The notes under the pieces are model-generated. The model searched no databases. It saw only the letters and a program-made list of their open reading frames with translations, and was not told the DNA's origin. Source: Algoriphagus pacificus (GTDB lineage: Bacteria > Bacteroidota > Bacteroidia > Cytophagales > Cyclobacteriaceae). From it: 64,000 nucleotides of DNA. The stretch spans positions 1 to 64,000 of the forward strand of contig NZ_JAFKCU010000003.1 in the NCBI RefSeq assembly GCF_017254845.1. The letters run 5' to 3'. Shown here one piece after another: positions 14,795 through 25,000 of this stretch. The number at the start of each line of letters is the position of its first letter. Position 1 is the first letter of the stretch. Both the position numbers and the translations under genes were made by a program.

Positions 14795-14968
14795 TGCCTG
14801 CCCGCCATGGTGGGGCTAATACTATTTGACCCCTTTGGGGTCAGTCCAAAAGGCATCAATTGGACTGTGCGGTGGGCTGTCGCAGCAGCGGGGCTGGCTG
14901 TTGGCCTTGTGCGGTAGAAGCTTTGCTGCGACAAAGGCTTTTGGATACTTTTGGCCTTCAAAAGTATC
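14795..14968. repeat. Composite hairpin repeat, truncated A module with F hairpin (A5)
   Basis: It begins with CCTGCCCGCCATGGTGGGG, then TGACCCCTTTGGGGTCA, then an insertion with 'TGTGCGGTGGGC' words, and ends with the F hairpin GATACTTTTG-GCCTT-CAAAAGTATC at 14944-14968. The GCTGGC/GCCAGC part is missing. Short frames across this region (14675-15035) are repeat translations. Confidence 0.65.
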
Positions 14969-15057
14969 AGGAATAGTTTGCTGTCTTAGGTTGGGCATTT
15001 GGTTCGTTAATAACCTTCAGTATTCCAAATCATAAACCCTATATCACAAATCTTCTC

Positions 15058-15215
15058 GTTTCATCTTGCTGGCAAATTCTTTTTTGTCTCCAATTCTTAT
15101 TCTGGAGCCAGCGCTGATTAAATAACATACTTTCATACCCAGGGTTGAAACCCTGGGCTAATACATTTGACCCCTTCAGGGTCAGTCCCACAAGCGCCAA
15201 TTGGACCATTCGCCA
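15058..15215. repeat. Composite hairpin repeat, A module (copy A6)
   Basis: GCTGGC/GCCAGC, a compact middle hairpin CCCAGGGTTGAAACCCTGGG, and TGACCCCTTCAGGGTCA. Compared with A1 the middle stem differs in sequence but still pairs fully. Confidence 0.75.
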
Positions 15216-15246
15216 TTGGGGATATGCGATTTTTTCATGCATAGCA

Positions 15247-15385
15247 TTTAGCTTTAGCAAATGTCTTCACTCGCGTAATTTTATAGAATTCGGTTTTAAC
15301 CTATTTAAACTTCAAAATCCCCCTTGCCCCCTTTCGTTAAGATTCTCCTCCCATAAACATTTTTTCTCAAAGGGGGAGTTGTACC
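15247..15385. repeat. Decayed family C word followed by family B repeat (B4)
   Basis: 'TAGCAAATGTCTTCACTCGCG' with a damaged left arm, then 'TAGAATTCGGTTTTAACC', then the family B copy at 15311-15385 (CCCCCTTGCCCCCTTT...AAAGGGGGAGTTG). Low-complexity words with a 'CAACTGCGACTG' tract near 15470 fill the space to 15725. Confidence 0.7.
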
Positions 15386-15725
15386 TTCTCCAATTCCTCA
15401 TTCAACATTTCTAATTCAACATTCTTAATTCTCACTTCAGCTTTTAGACTTTGTCCTTGCATCCTGCCAACTGCGACTGGTCACTGACCTACTGAGTTTC
15501 AGCTTTCATACTTGAGAATTCTGACTTTCTCCAATTCCTAATTCAACATTCTTATTTCCTAAACCACCAACACTACTCCATATTAAACCACCATTAAGGA
15601 ATCGTGATTTTTTCTTTGAACTCATAACCTAAAGCCTCTCAAAATACTCAAAATGAAAATGTTGGGATAATTTTCCAGTGATACTAGATGGGTATGTTTA
15701 TGAAACATTTAACTCTTTAATTTCT

Positions 15726-17174
15726 ATGAAAAAAATTCTTCCAATTTCAATTTTAACTGCATGTGTGCTTACATCATGCTTGGATAATCGGGGTGGAAAA
15801 CCGGTCGCAATGAAAATAACGGAATTAAAAACCCATTCCGTTACCCCTGATTTTTTAATTGCTAAATCAGGTTTCGAAAATGTGGAAAGGTATTCACTCT
15901 TCGGTAGTGCTGATAAATTCGAACAAACTCCAGATTTTGTCTTCGGTGGGTCTGCCGATGGTTCTGGCCTTATCCGTGAAGGAAACAAATTCCAATTTTT
16001 TGTCAATAATGAAGACAACTATGCGGTTTCGAAAATCACCTTGGATGAAACCTTCAAACCAATTGCAGGAACCTACATTCTGAATTCAGACGGTGCAGGT
16101 ACAAGAATGTGTTCTGCTTCTATGGCTACGCCTGAGGAACATGGTTTCGGCCCGGTTTTTCTTACAGCTGGAGAAAGCGGTCCTGAATCCCAAATCCAAG
16201 GGATCTTTGCCAATGCAGATGAAATGGACGCCGCTGTTCCTAGACCTTTGGCTGCTTTGGGAAGATGGAATGCTGAAAATGCTATGCCTCTAAACAAGTT
16301 CGCTTATCCTAAAAACACTGTAATCCTTATCGGTGATGATGATTCGGGAACTTATGGAGGTCAAGTGGCCATGTACGTAGGACCAAAAGGTGATTTAAAT
16401 AATGGGAAGGTTTATGTATTGAGAAGAACCGATCTAAATGCCACTGAGATGGATATGGAAGCTGGTACAAGCTATGAAGTTGAATTTGTGGAAATAGAAA
16501 ATGCGAAAACCAATACAGGTGCTCAAAACAACATGCTATCTCAGCAACTCAATGCTTTAGCTTTCGGTCGTGTGGAGGATTTGGATTATAGAAAAGGTCC
16601 AAAAGGGGCAAATGGTAATCATAGAGAAGTATACTTTAATGTGACTGGACAAAATAACTCCGGTGCAAATTCAGGATATACAAGATCTAAATATGGAAGA
16701 GTTTACCGCTTAATGATGGATGAGAAAAATCCATTGAAAGGTACTTTGGAGGTGGTATTAGATGGAGATGACAGAAGCAGCGCCGCTGGAACTTTCCAAA
16801 ACCCTGATAATATCACGGTTACAGAAAACTATGTCTATGTAAAAGAAGATCCAAACGGTTATGGTGATGAAACGCATGATGCATACATCTACCAATACAA
16901 TATTGCTACAGGCGAACTTAAAATTGCTTTCGAATTGGATCATAGAAGAGATGAAGGAATTTACAGCACTCCATCCTCATCAAGATTGGGTAGCTGGGAA
17001 TATGGAGCCATGATTGATGTTTCTGAGACTATCGGCGAACCAAATACCTTTATGCTTTGCATCCAGCCACATACTTGGAGTAGTGATGAATTCAAAGGTG
17101 TTGACGGCGGAACTGTCAGACCAAATGAAGACCAAGGAAGCCAAGTAGTGGTTTTGAAAGGTTTAGCTAGATAA
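15726..17174 (+). CDS. PhoX-like (DUF839) exported lipoprotein
   Basis: A 482-residue protein from the ATG at 15726, chosen over an in-frame start 48 bases upstream because it gives a clean lipoprotein signal (MKKILPISILTACVLTSC). The mature protein has PhoX-type propeller features: 'RVEDLDYRKG' (family R-x-E-G/D-x-E/D-Y region), 'REVYFNVTG', 'FQNPDNITVTENYVYVKED' and a C-terminal Gly-rich end. PhoX proteins are calcium/iron-dependent periplasmic phosphatases, and some relatives may not be phosphatases. It lies 60 bases before a di-heme peroxidase gene, with a hairpin between them. Confidence 0.65.
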   Translation: MKKILPISILTACVLTSCLDNRGGKPVAMKITELKTHSVTPDFLIAKSGFENVERYSLFGSADKFEQTPDFVFGGSADGSGLIREGNKFQFFVNNEDNYAVSKITLDETFKPIAGTYILNSDGAGTRMCSASMATPEEHGFGPVFLTAGESGPESQIQGIFANADEMDAAVPRPLAALGRWNAENAMPLNKFAYPKNTVILIGDDDSGTYGGQVAMYVGPKGDLNNGKVYVLRRTDLNATEMDMEAGTSYEVEFVEIENAKTNTGAQNNMLSQQLNALAFGRVEDLDYRKGPKGANGNHREVYFNVTGQNNSGANSGYTRSKYGRVYRLMMDEKNPLKGTLEVVLDGDDRSSAAGTFQNPDNITVTENYVYVKEDPNGYGDETHDAYIYQYNIATGELKIAFELDHRRDEGIYSTPSSSRLGSWEYGAMIDVSETIGEPNTFMLCIQPHTWSSDEFKGVDGGTVRPNEDQGSQVVVLKGLAR

Positions 17175-17194
17175 TTTAATCCATTAATATCCAG

Positions 17195-17226
17195 GCAGGG
17201 ATCTATTTATAGATTCCTGCTTTTCA
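17195..17226 (+). terminator. Terminator or attenuator between PhoX-like and peroxidase genes
   Basis: GCAGGGATCTAT pairs with ATAGATTCCTGC (one wobble) around a TT loop, followed by TTTTCATTTTT. It lies only 9 bases before the peroxidase start codon, so partial read-through would set the ratio of the two products. Confidence 0.7.
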
Positions 17227-17234
17227 TTTTTAGT

Positions 17235-19004
17235 ATGAGAATTTGTGTTTTATTACTCCTCGGGATCTTTACATTAATTGCAAGTAGTTGTGAATCTCCT
17301 GTTGAATATAGTCCTGCTGACAAGGTGAAAAACCTCTTGATTGCCAATTATGCCGAGCTGCAATCAGAAGTTGAAAAACTGGAGACTATTTCCAAAGACA
17401 GTACAGCATTAAAGGCTATGCGAGAAAGCTTTGTCAATGCTCGTTTAAAATACAAGAAAATAGAGGCTTTGGTGGCCTTTTACTACCCGGATTATTCCCT
17501 TCGGCTCAATGGAGCTGCGATAGATAAAAATGATTATCATGACAGCAACCGTAAAATTGAACCTGCCACAGGTTTTCAGGTTTTAGAGGAAGGCTTGTTT
17601 TCGGAAAATCCTGAACCTGCGGAACTGCAAAAAGAAATTGCAATCATCCATGGATACCTGCAGGCTTTTGAAAGGGAAATCCAATCTATCAATCTGTCAG
17701 ATGCAAATATCTGGGAGGCAATAAGGCTACAAAACCTAAGAAATTTAAGTTTGGGCTTATCCGGTTTTGATTCACCCATTAATCTCAATTCCATTGCCGA
17801 GGCTAAAGCCAGCTATGAAGGAATAAAGGAAATCATTTCACCGTATGGTTTTGAAAATGGAGAAGCGACTGAATTAGATAAAGCAATTAATTACCTGTCA
17901 AATTATGAAGGAGATTTCAATGCTTTTGATAGAGCTGAATTTATTCGGGACTACGCCAATCCTCTTGCTGTTAGTTTAAATGAAATTCAAAAAGGCTTAG
18001 AGATTTCAAATGGCTCCTTGAGTTCCCCGATGAATATGGAGGAAAGTGTCTTTTACGCAGTATCTAATTTTAACCCAGATTTTTTTGCCCCTCCAGGTAA
18101 TAAAAAGCCAAATACTGAAATGATCACTCTAGGGAAGACCCTGTTTTTTGATCCTATTTTGAGTGGTAATGGGGAAGTCTCCTGTGCTACTTGCCATCAA
18201 CCCCAACTCGCATTTTCTGAAAACAAAGCCTTGGCAGTAGAAGGAGTGGGTTCACAGGCAAGAAACACTCCGACGCTTTTGTTTTCATCCTTACAAAATT
18301 CCCAGTTTGCTGATAGACGGGTAAGTTATTTGGAGGATCAAGCCCGATCAGTTATCGATAATAGGAGGGAAATGCATGGCAGTTTTGATGCAGCTTTGGA
18401 GCGCTTAAATCAATCCGAAAGCTATAAAAAGTCCTTTGAGGAGATTTTCGAATCCGAGAAAATTGATGATGTCCAGCTAATGAATTCATTGGGAGCTTAT
18501 GTGAGAAGTCTTACACCCGGAAATTCAAGATTTGATGATTTTCTAATGAATAAAGGGGATCTAGCTCCGGATGAAATAAAGGGATTCAACCTGTTTATGG
18601 GAAAAGGAAAGTGCGGAACATGTCATTTTTATCCTTTGTTTAATGGGAGCGTTCCACCACTTTACACAGAAACAGAGAGTGAAGTTTTGGGAGTACCAGA
18701 GGAAAAGATCTGGGCAGAGGCAAGTGTAGACAATGACTTAGGCGAATTTGAAATTGTAGGGGCGAATTTGAAGAAATATGCATTTAAAACTCCAACCATC
18801 CGCAATGCAGCCAGCACTTGGCCCTATATGCACAATGGGGTATATGAGTCTTTGGAAGAAGTATTGGAGTTCTATAATGTAGGAGGTGGAGCTGGGATCG
18901 GTATCTCGCTTTCAAACCAAACTCTGCCTCCAGATTCCCTTCACCTTTCGGATCAGGAAATGGATCAGATTATTGCATTTATTAGAAGTCTTTCGAATGA
19001 GTAA
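17235..19004 (+). CDS. Imelysin-like domain fused to di-heme cytochrome c peroxidase (MauG/CcpA type)
   Basis: A 589-residue lipoprotein (lipobox IASSC near residue 19). Residues about 30-250 are helical and contain GFQVLEE at 113-119, similar to the GxHxxE region of imelysin/EfeO-type M75 proteins but with Gln for His. Residues about 285-588 form a MauG/CcpA-type peroxidase with two heme c sites, CATCH at 317-321 and CGTCH at 460-464. Family members reduce peroxide or oxidise protein partners in the periplasm. The fused N-terminal domain may bind iron or heme. It follows the PhoX-like gene and precedes a strong terminator. Confidence 0.82.
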   Translation: MRICVLLLLGIFTLIASSCESPVEYSPADKVKNLLIANYAELQSEVEKLETISKDSTALKAMRESFVNARLKYKKIEALVAFYYPDYSLRLNGAAIDKNDYHDSNRKIEPATGFQVLEEGLFSENPEPAELQKEIAIIHGYLQAFEREIQSINLSDANIWEAIRLQNLRNLSLGLSGFDSPINLNSIAEAKASYEGIKEIISPYGFENGEATELDKAINYLSNYEGDFNAFDRAEFIRDYANPLAVSLNEIQKGLEISNGSLSSPMNMEESVFYAVSNFNPDFFAPPGNKKPNTEMITLGKTLFFDPILSGNGEVSCATCHQPQLAFSENKALAVEGVGSQARNTPTLLFSSLQNSQFADRRVSYLEDQARSVIDNRREMHGSFDAALERLNQSESYKKSFEEIFESEKIDDVQLMNSLGAYVRSLTPGNSRFDDFLMNKGDLAPDEIKGFNLFMGKGKCGTCHFYPLFNGSVPPLYTETESEVLGVPEEKIWAEASVDNDLGEFEIVGANLKKYAFKTPTIRNAASTWPYMHNGVYESLEEVLEFYNVGGGAGIGISLSNQTLPPDSLHLSDQEMDQIIAFIRSLSNE

Positions 19005-19037
19005 GTCTTTTTAGAGGTTCTGTAATGAAAAATAATC

Positions 19038-19072
19038 CCTGTCCTTCCCTTGGTGAAAGGCAGGTTTTTTTT
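19038..19072 (+). terminator. Terminator after peroxidase gene
   Basis: CCTGTCCTT pairs with AAGGCAGG (one bulged base) followed by a run of eight T. It lies 34 bases downstream of the stop codon. Confidence 0.75.
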
Positions 19073-19205
19073 GTTTTAAAACGGATCGAATCAATCTCTA
19101 TGCATCCTCTAAAACCTGGATTTGGTTTTTGTCTTATGTCTCAATTCATTAAATTATGATTGCAAGTAATTAATTGTTAATGTTTTACCTATAGGTTTTT
19201 GAGTT

Positions 19206-19682
19206 ATGAAGAATCTCCTTAGTCTACTTTTAATGATATTTCTTTTTTCCTGTCAGGCACCCGTCCAAGAACAAGAAGCAAAACCTACTTTGGATATATC
19301 GGCTGAACTCAAGAAAATCGAACTATTGAGAACGGAATTTCAAAATACTGTAAAAGAAAGGCGTTATGATGATCTAAGGAAATTTGCGACTTCCGATATG
19401 ATTTCAATAGGCCCCGGAAGTGAGGATTGGAAAGCTTATAGAAAGCTTCGTGAGGAGAATGGAAACAAGTTTCGTTATGATAGTATGATTATGAAACCTA
19501 TAGAAACTAAGATTATTTCCGATTCCATGGCCTATGATTTTGGGGTGAGTTCCATTTATTACACCGATGAAAATGGTGAGGTCCATGAATTAAGAGATAC
19601 ATTTTTATTACTTCTGAAAAGAACTGAAGATGGAGATTGGAAGATGTTTAGGGAATTGGCCTCTGCTACCGTGAAGGAGTAG
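19206..19682 (+). CDS. DUF4440/NTF2-like lipoprotein
   Basis: A 158-residue protein with lipobox FLFSC (Cys16). The mature part has the NTF2-like cone fold pattern. A helix 'LLRTEFQNTVKERRYDDLRKFATSDMISIGPG' is followed by 'SDSMAYDFGVSSIYYTDENGEVHELRDTFLLLLKRTEDGDWKMFRELAS', which is typical of DUF4440 proteins. The ligand or reaction is unknown. It is monocistronic, with a 200-base upstream region, and convergent with the sigma-factor gene. Confidence 0.78.
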   Translation: MKNLLSLLLMIFLFSCQAPVQEQEAKPTLDISAELKKIELLRTEFQNTVKERRYDDLRKFATSDMISIGPGSEDWKAYRKLREENGNKFRYDSMIMKPIETKIISDSMAYDFGVSSIYYTDENGEVHELRDTFLLLLKRTEDGDWKMFRELASATVKE

Positions 19683-19781
19683 GGTAGGTAAATTTTACAA
19701 TGGTTTGATTTCTTACTGACAAGTCAAAATCTGTCTAGTTAAGTTTTGAAAGGAGGGTTTAATGTAATTTCCAAACCAATT

Positions 19782-20462
19782 TTATAGACTTAGACTTCCT
19801 GAAACAAAGAATAAAATCAATGGCCAGATATCACTTTTATACTTTTTTAAACTTACAGAAAGGATATCAATAGATTTATAAAGCAGGTTACGGGCAGATT
19901 TTACATTTTGAAACTGCATCGTCTCTGCGATATCCTGATAGGAAAGCCCCTCGTAAAAATGCAGGTAGATAACTTCCTGTTGCCGGGCTGTTAGTTGGGT
20001 TGAGGCCGCCAAAATAAGATCCTTCACCTGACCTCGAAAAGACTCATTAACTGAAAACAACTTAGGTTCTGGATTTTCAAAATAATCCTCATGATCGGAA
20101 ATTGGCTGCGTTTTTTCCTGTGATTTGCGTGAGGCCTTGATTGCAGAAAGAAGTCTTCTTCTATAACATGCGTAGAGGTAAGCTTTTACATGGACTTTTT
20201 GACTTAACTTTTTTGATTTTTGGATAAGGTATAAAAAAGTATCCTGGAGTGAATCATAAACCAATGATTCCTCTTTTGTGATTTGAAACCCGTATTTGCA
20301 TAAAGCAGAAGCATATTTTTTGTAAAGTAACTCTATGCTTTTTTCATCTTTTGAAATAACTCCCTTCCATATTTCATCATCCTCCAAAATCTCTCTTTCC
20401 TCATTGGAAGCTCCCAAAGAGGTTTTCAGAGGATTAGAGGATTTTATATTTCTTAAATTCAT
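19782..20462 (-). CDS. ECF RNA polymerase sigma-70 factor (FecI type)
   Basis: A 226-residue sigma factor. Region 2 is 'SIELLYKKYASALCKYGFQI...SLVYDSLQDTFLYLI' (about residues 42-82). Region 4 is 'LTARQQEVIYLHFYEGLSYQDIAETMQFQNVKSARNLLYKSI' (about 158-199). The last 15 residues are hydrophobic (WPLILFFVSGSLSL), a tail seen in several Bacteroidota SusC-linked sigma factors. It is transcribed away from the FecR-SusC-SusD genes, 450 bases apart, and is the likely partner of that FecR anti-sigma factor. It would recruit polymerase to the SusC/SusD promoter when the outer-membrane signal arrives. Confidence 0.9.
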   Translation of the reverse strand: MNLRNIKSSNPLKTSLGASNEEREILEDDEIWKGVISKDEKSIELLYKKYASALCKYGFQITKEESLVYDSLQDTFLYLIQKSKKLSQKVHVKAYLYACYRRRLLSAIKASRKSQEKTQPISDHEDYFENPEPKLFSVNESFRGQVKDLILAASTQLTARQQEVIYLHFYEGLSYQDIAETMQFQNVKSARNLLYKSIDILSVSLKKYKSDIWPLILFFVSGSLSL

Positions 20463-20912
20463 GAATATGGGTTTCTACAAGATTTAGTTTTTAGAAATTA
20501 TATGGAGATATAAACTCAAAAAACATTGAGAAATCACCAGAAGATCTAAGATGATCAGTTGATTCTTCCGTTTTCTCCAACATCTAATAAAGTCTAAGTT
20601 TATCGTTTTTTTCTAACCGTTTAGATAAAATGCTCATTATTTTATTAGTTAAAATTATTTTTTCTTCACATAAATTCAATCCAGTCATCTTTTTTTTAAC
20701 GAATATTTTATTTTCAAATTAAGTTATGTTTAAGTTGTTAATTTATTGAAAATCAGATTTTTAAATCTGTTATATTTTGTTTTTATGCCATTTGGTTTCT
20801 TTAAAATAGGACCTATTGTATAATTTTTTGAATTTTTTTTGATGTCATTTCCCAGCTTTTGCACTCTGTTATTTTAAAGACCCAGATCAGCAATGATCAT
20901 TAAAGATGAATT
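20463..20912. other. AT-rich divergent intergenic region, sigma/FecR
   Basis: 450 bases, very rich in A/T with long T tracts (near 20690-20720 and 20825-20850). It must hold the promoters of the divergent sigma-factor and fecR genes. I found no clean TTTG/TAnnTTTG pair; a near match 'TATATTTTG' lies around 20770. No coding potential seen. Confidence 0.55.
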
Positions 20913-21941
20913 ATGAGGTTCAATCCGAAAAGTGAATATGATTTTTTAAAAAATGAGCAGTTTGTGCTATGGGTAAATAATTCCGGTGAAATAGGACATC
21001 AGTACTGGGATAATTGGCTCAAGAACAATCCCGAAAAGGAAGAATTTTTTAACAAAGCCAAGTCTATTATCCATTCCTTTCAATATGCTGGGGATGAAAA
21101 AATTGATCAAAATCGCTTAAATGATATACTTGTCAATATCAAGTCGGGACAAGGATCTGCCAAGATTTTTGACTTTGAGAATGAAGAAATTGAACCTACA
21201 CGCAGATTAGTAAATACCCGAAGGATTGCTGCTGCAACCATTTTGTTCTTTTTAGCATTTGGAGCTCTGACATGGAATTATTTCAATTCGCAGACGAATA
21301 AGGAAGACTGGGTTGCTGTTTCCACAGAAAAAGGGGAGAGAAGGCTGGTCCAGTTGCCAGATGGTTCCTCCGTTACTTTGGATTCCTACTCATCGCTTAA
21401 ATATTTAACGGATTTTGAAGAGGGTAGAAAAGTCATACTTGAAGGAAGAGCATTTTTTGATATCAAGAAAATGGAAGGGAAGACTTTTGAGGTCTCTTCT
21501 AAAGCACTATCTGTCAAGGTATTAGGGACTTCCTTTGATATGAATACCGATCAAAACCGAGGAAATGGCCATGTAGCATTAGTCACGGGTTTGGTAAATG
21601 TGAAAGCAAAAGATGGCAAAACTCTGGATTTGGTTCCTGACCAGGCGGCCTTCCTAAATTTTGAAAATGAGCAATTGTCCAAAGGGGAATTCGATAAGGA
21701 TCAGATCTTAGGATGGCGTGAAAATGTACTCAAGTTTAAGGATGAGCCTTATGGGGTTGTATTTGAACGCATCTCAAATTGGTACGGTGTGGAGTTCATC
21801 TATGAGGATTCCCTCGACCTGAAAGGACTTTACAGCGCCACTTATCATGATCAGAAACTCGATGATGTTTTGCTAGGTCTGAGCTATGCTTCAGACTTGA
21901 AATTTCAGATAAAATCAGATTCAATTTATGTAAGCAATTAA
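20913..21941 (+). CDS. FecR family anti-sigma factor
   Basis: A 342-residue protein with a cytoplasmic N-terminal sigma-binding domain (about residues 1-95), one membrane helix 'IAAATILFFLAFGALTWNYF' (about 104-123) and a periplasmic FecR domain. That domain has 'EKGERRLVQLPDGSSVTLDSYSSLKY' and 'GRAFFDIKKMEGKTFEVSSKALSVKVLGTSFDM', and ends in a DUF4974-like STN-type part. It is 66 bases upstream of the SusC gene, whose N-terminal STN domain is the expected signalling partner. It probably holds the divergent sigma factor inactive until substrate binding. Confidence 0.93.
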   Translation: MRFNPKSEYDFLKNEQFVLWVNNSGEIGHQYWDNWLKNNPEKEEFFNKAKSIIHSFQYAGDEKIDQNRLNDILVNIKSGQGSAKIFDFENEEIEPTRRLVNTRRIAAATILFFLAFGALTWNYFNSQTNKEDWVAVSTEKGERRLVQLPDGSSVTLDSYSSLKYLTDFEEGRKVILEGRAFFDIKKMEGKTFEVSSKALSVKVLGTSFDMNTDQNRGNGHVALVTGLVNVKAKDGKTLDLVPDQAAFLNFENEQLSKGEFDKDQILGWRENVLKFKDEPYGVVFERISNWYGVEFIYEDSLDLKGLYSATYHDQKLDDVLLGLSYASDLKFQIKSDSIYVSN

Positions 21942-22007
21942 CCTAAGAACCATGTAAGAGCTCAAACTTTACCTTAAACCTAAACACTAACAATAACCCT
22001 AAACCTT

Positions 22008-25000
22008 ATGCAAAGAAAAATACCAAATTCAGGGCCAAAGCGGCAACTGCTTTTTTTGTTCCTACTTTATTTCTCTTGTATTCTTTCATTGAATGCTAAA
22101 AGCTTAACCATTTCTGAAATCCCTTTTCAAGATGATGTTTTGGTTGAAATAAAGAAATCTACACAATCCATTTTTGATGTTTTCTCAGAAATTGAAAAAC
22201 AGACTGATTATAATTTTGCCTATGATAAGCAAAAATTAAGTGGGCTATCACCAGTAAAAATAAAGCAGGGAAAATATACTTTAAAAAGTATTCTCGATAA
22301 GTTTTCCAAGGAATATGAGTTGGAATTCAAGGAAATCAACCAGGTAATACATGTCAAGCAACAAAGCAAATCTGACCAAGCTGCAACTCCTGTTTCTCAA
22401 CCAGCAAAGGAAAGGCAGATTTCTGGAGTGATAAAAGCCAGTGAGGGATATACACTGCCAGGAGCAAATATTAAGGAAGTTGGGACAACCAATGGAGTGG
22501 TTTCTGGAAACGATGGGGAATTTACCATTGACCTTATCACAACAGCACCAAAATTAGAAGTGTCCTACATCGGCTTTGAAACTCAAATCGTTGAAATTGG
22601 AGCCAATCAAGTTTATGAGATCATTCTTTCAGAAGATGAAGAATCTCTAGAAGAGGTCGTGGTTGTAGGCTTTGGAGAGCAAAAGAAAATCAGTTTAGTA
22701 GGATCACAATCTACAATTAAGCCAGATGAGCTCAAGTTGCCAGTTCGAAATCTTAGTAATTCCTTGGGAGGTAGATTAGCAGGTATGGTAGCTGTTCAAA
22801 GAAGCGGTGAACCAGGATATGATGGAGCAGAAATTTTCATCCGAGGTATTGCCACCTTCGGGTCTTCTCCAAGAGGTCCACTTTTGATCGTAGATGGAGT
22901 GCCTGACAGACCTATTGATAATATAAATCCTGAGGATATTGAGAGTTTCACGATTCTAAAGGATGCTTCAGCAACAGCAGTTTATGGTGCAAGGGGTGCA
23001 AATGGGGTAATTATTATCAATACCAAATCTGGACAAATCGGTAAACCTATCATCAACTTTGAAGTAAGACAAGCTGTTACCTCCTTTACTCAATTACCAA
23101 GATTTGTAGATGGCCCGGATTTCATGAGGCTTTACAATGAAGGTTTGGAAATGAGAGGAAGATCTCCTCAATATTCAGAAGAGCAGATCAGAAAAGTTGA
23201 GACTGGAGAGGATCAAGATTTATACCCAAACGTCAATTGGTACGAAGAAATATTCAATAAATACGCACAAAACAGAAGTGCAGATATCAATATCAGAGGA
23301 GGATCGGAATATGCTAAATATTATGTGTCAGCTGGATATTATTCTGAGACAGGAATGTTTAAAGCCGGAAATGTAGAAACCTACAATAATAGGTTGACGC
23401 TAGATCGGTATACATTCCTAACCAATGTGGATGTGAACTTGACCAAAACAACCAATATTGAATTGGGTATCAATGGTTTTATCATTAATTCAAATTACCC
23501 TGGAGTCGGTACCGGTTATTTGTTTGACCTAGCAACGCAAAACCCTCCTCACATTGCTCCGCCTCAGTACTCCAATGGGCAATGGCCAAGGGTTCCTGGG
23601 GGATTTGAAAACCCATATAGAGCCTTGACTCAATCTGGATATGCCACAGAATATCGGAACACCATCCGTTCTAATATCCGATTAAAGCAAGATCTGAATT
23701 TCATTACCGAAGGGCTGAGGTTTACAACCATGTTTTCTTTTGATGCATACAATTGGAATAACCTAAGAAGAACCAGAAGTGTACAGACTTATTATGCCTC
23801 AGGACGTGATGCTGAAGGAAACCTTATCACAGAACTGGTAGATCAGGGATCTGATGTTTTAGGATTTGAGCAGTCTAGAGGCGGAAACAGAAAGTTTTAC
23901 ACAGAATCAGCTTTAAACTACAGCCGTACCTTTGGAGAGGACCATGATGTCTCCGGTTTGTTGCTTTACTATCAATCGGATTTCATCGATGCAGATGCAG
24001 GAGATCTTGTTTCCTCCATTCCATTTAGGCTTCGAGGTGTTTCAGGAAGAGCTACCTACGGCTATAAATCAAAATATTTTATGGAGGCAAACTTTGGATA
24101 TTCCGGTTCTGAAAACTTTTCTCCAGATAACAGATTCGGATTCTTCCCATCCTTTGGTACGGGTTGGGTGATTTCAAACGAACCTTTCTTTTCTTCAGTA
24201 GAAAATACCATTTCTCACCTAAAGCTTAGATATACTTTCGGACTTACCGGAAATAGTAATACAAGCGATAGGTTCCTTTTTCAAACTAGAATTGATAATG
24301 GAGACGGCTACACCTTTGGAGTTCCGGGAAATACTAGAGGATACGGTGGGATGCAAGAAGGTCAGGTAGGATCCAATGTGACTTGGGAGACTGGACGAAG
24401 ACATAATTTGGGATTGGAAATTAACCTCTTCAATGATGACCTCTCTTTTATTGTGGAGTTTTTCAAAGAAAGAAGAACCGGGATTTTGATGAAGTTAAAT
24501 GATATCCCTGCAGCCTCTGGATACGGAGGAAATACACCTTATGGTAATATCGGGATAACAGAAAATAAAGGATTTGATCTGACTGCTACTTACAACAAGC
24601 ATTTTGGAAGTGGATCTCTAGTCAACTTCTTCACTTTCAGAGGGACATTTACTTACAATAAAAACAAGAATGTTTATGATGGTTTGCCGGAATGGCAATA
24701 CCCTTGGTTGAACAGAGTTGGTCAACGAATAGATCAAAGATTTGGATACGTTGCCTTGGGCTTGTTTGAAAGCGAGGAGGAAATTGCCAACTCCCCACAA
24801 CAGGCAGGGGATGTGAGACCTGGTGATATCAAATACCAGGATTTAAATGACGATGGGATTATCAATACTTACGATCAGCGAGCGATTGGATATGGTCCAA
24901 TACCACAGATTATGTATGGATTGAACTTTGGTGCAGGTATCAAGAAGTTTGAGGTAGTCTTGTTTTTTCAAGGAGCTGGATTAGTAGATTTTATGTATTC

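Noticed and set aside
14675-15414. Several short open frames (14675-14917, 14826-15035, 15145-15414)
   Set aside because: They are translations of A, F and B repeats on one strand or the other, without protein-like composition or conserved start.
20463-20912. A consensus promoter in the sigma/FecR intergenic region
   Set aside because: Only near matches to TAnnTTTG were seen, without a properly spaced TTTG.
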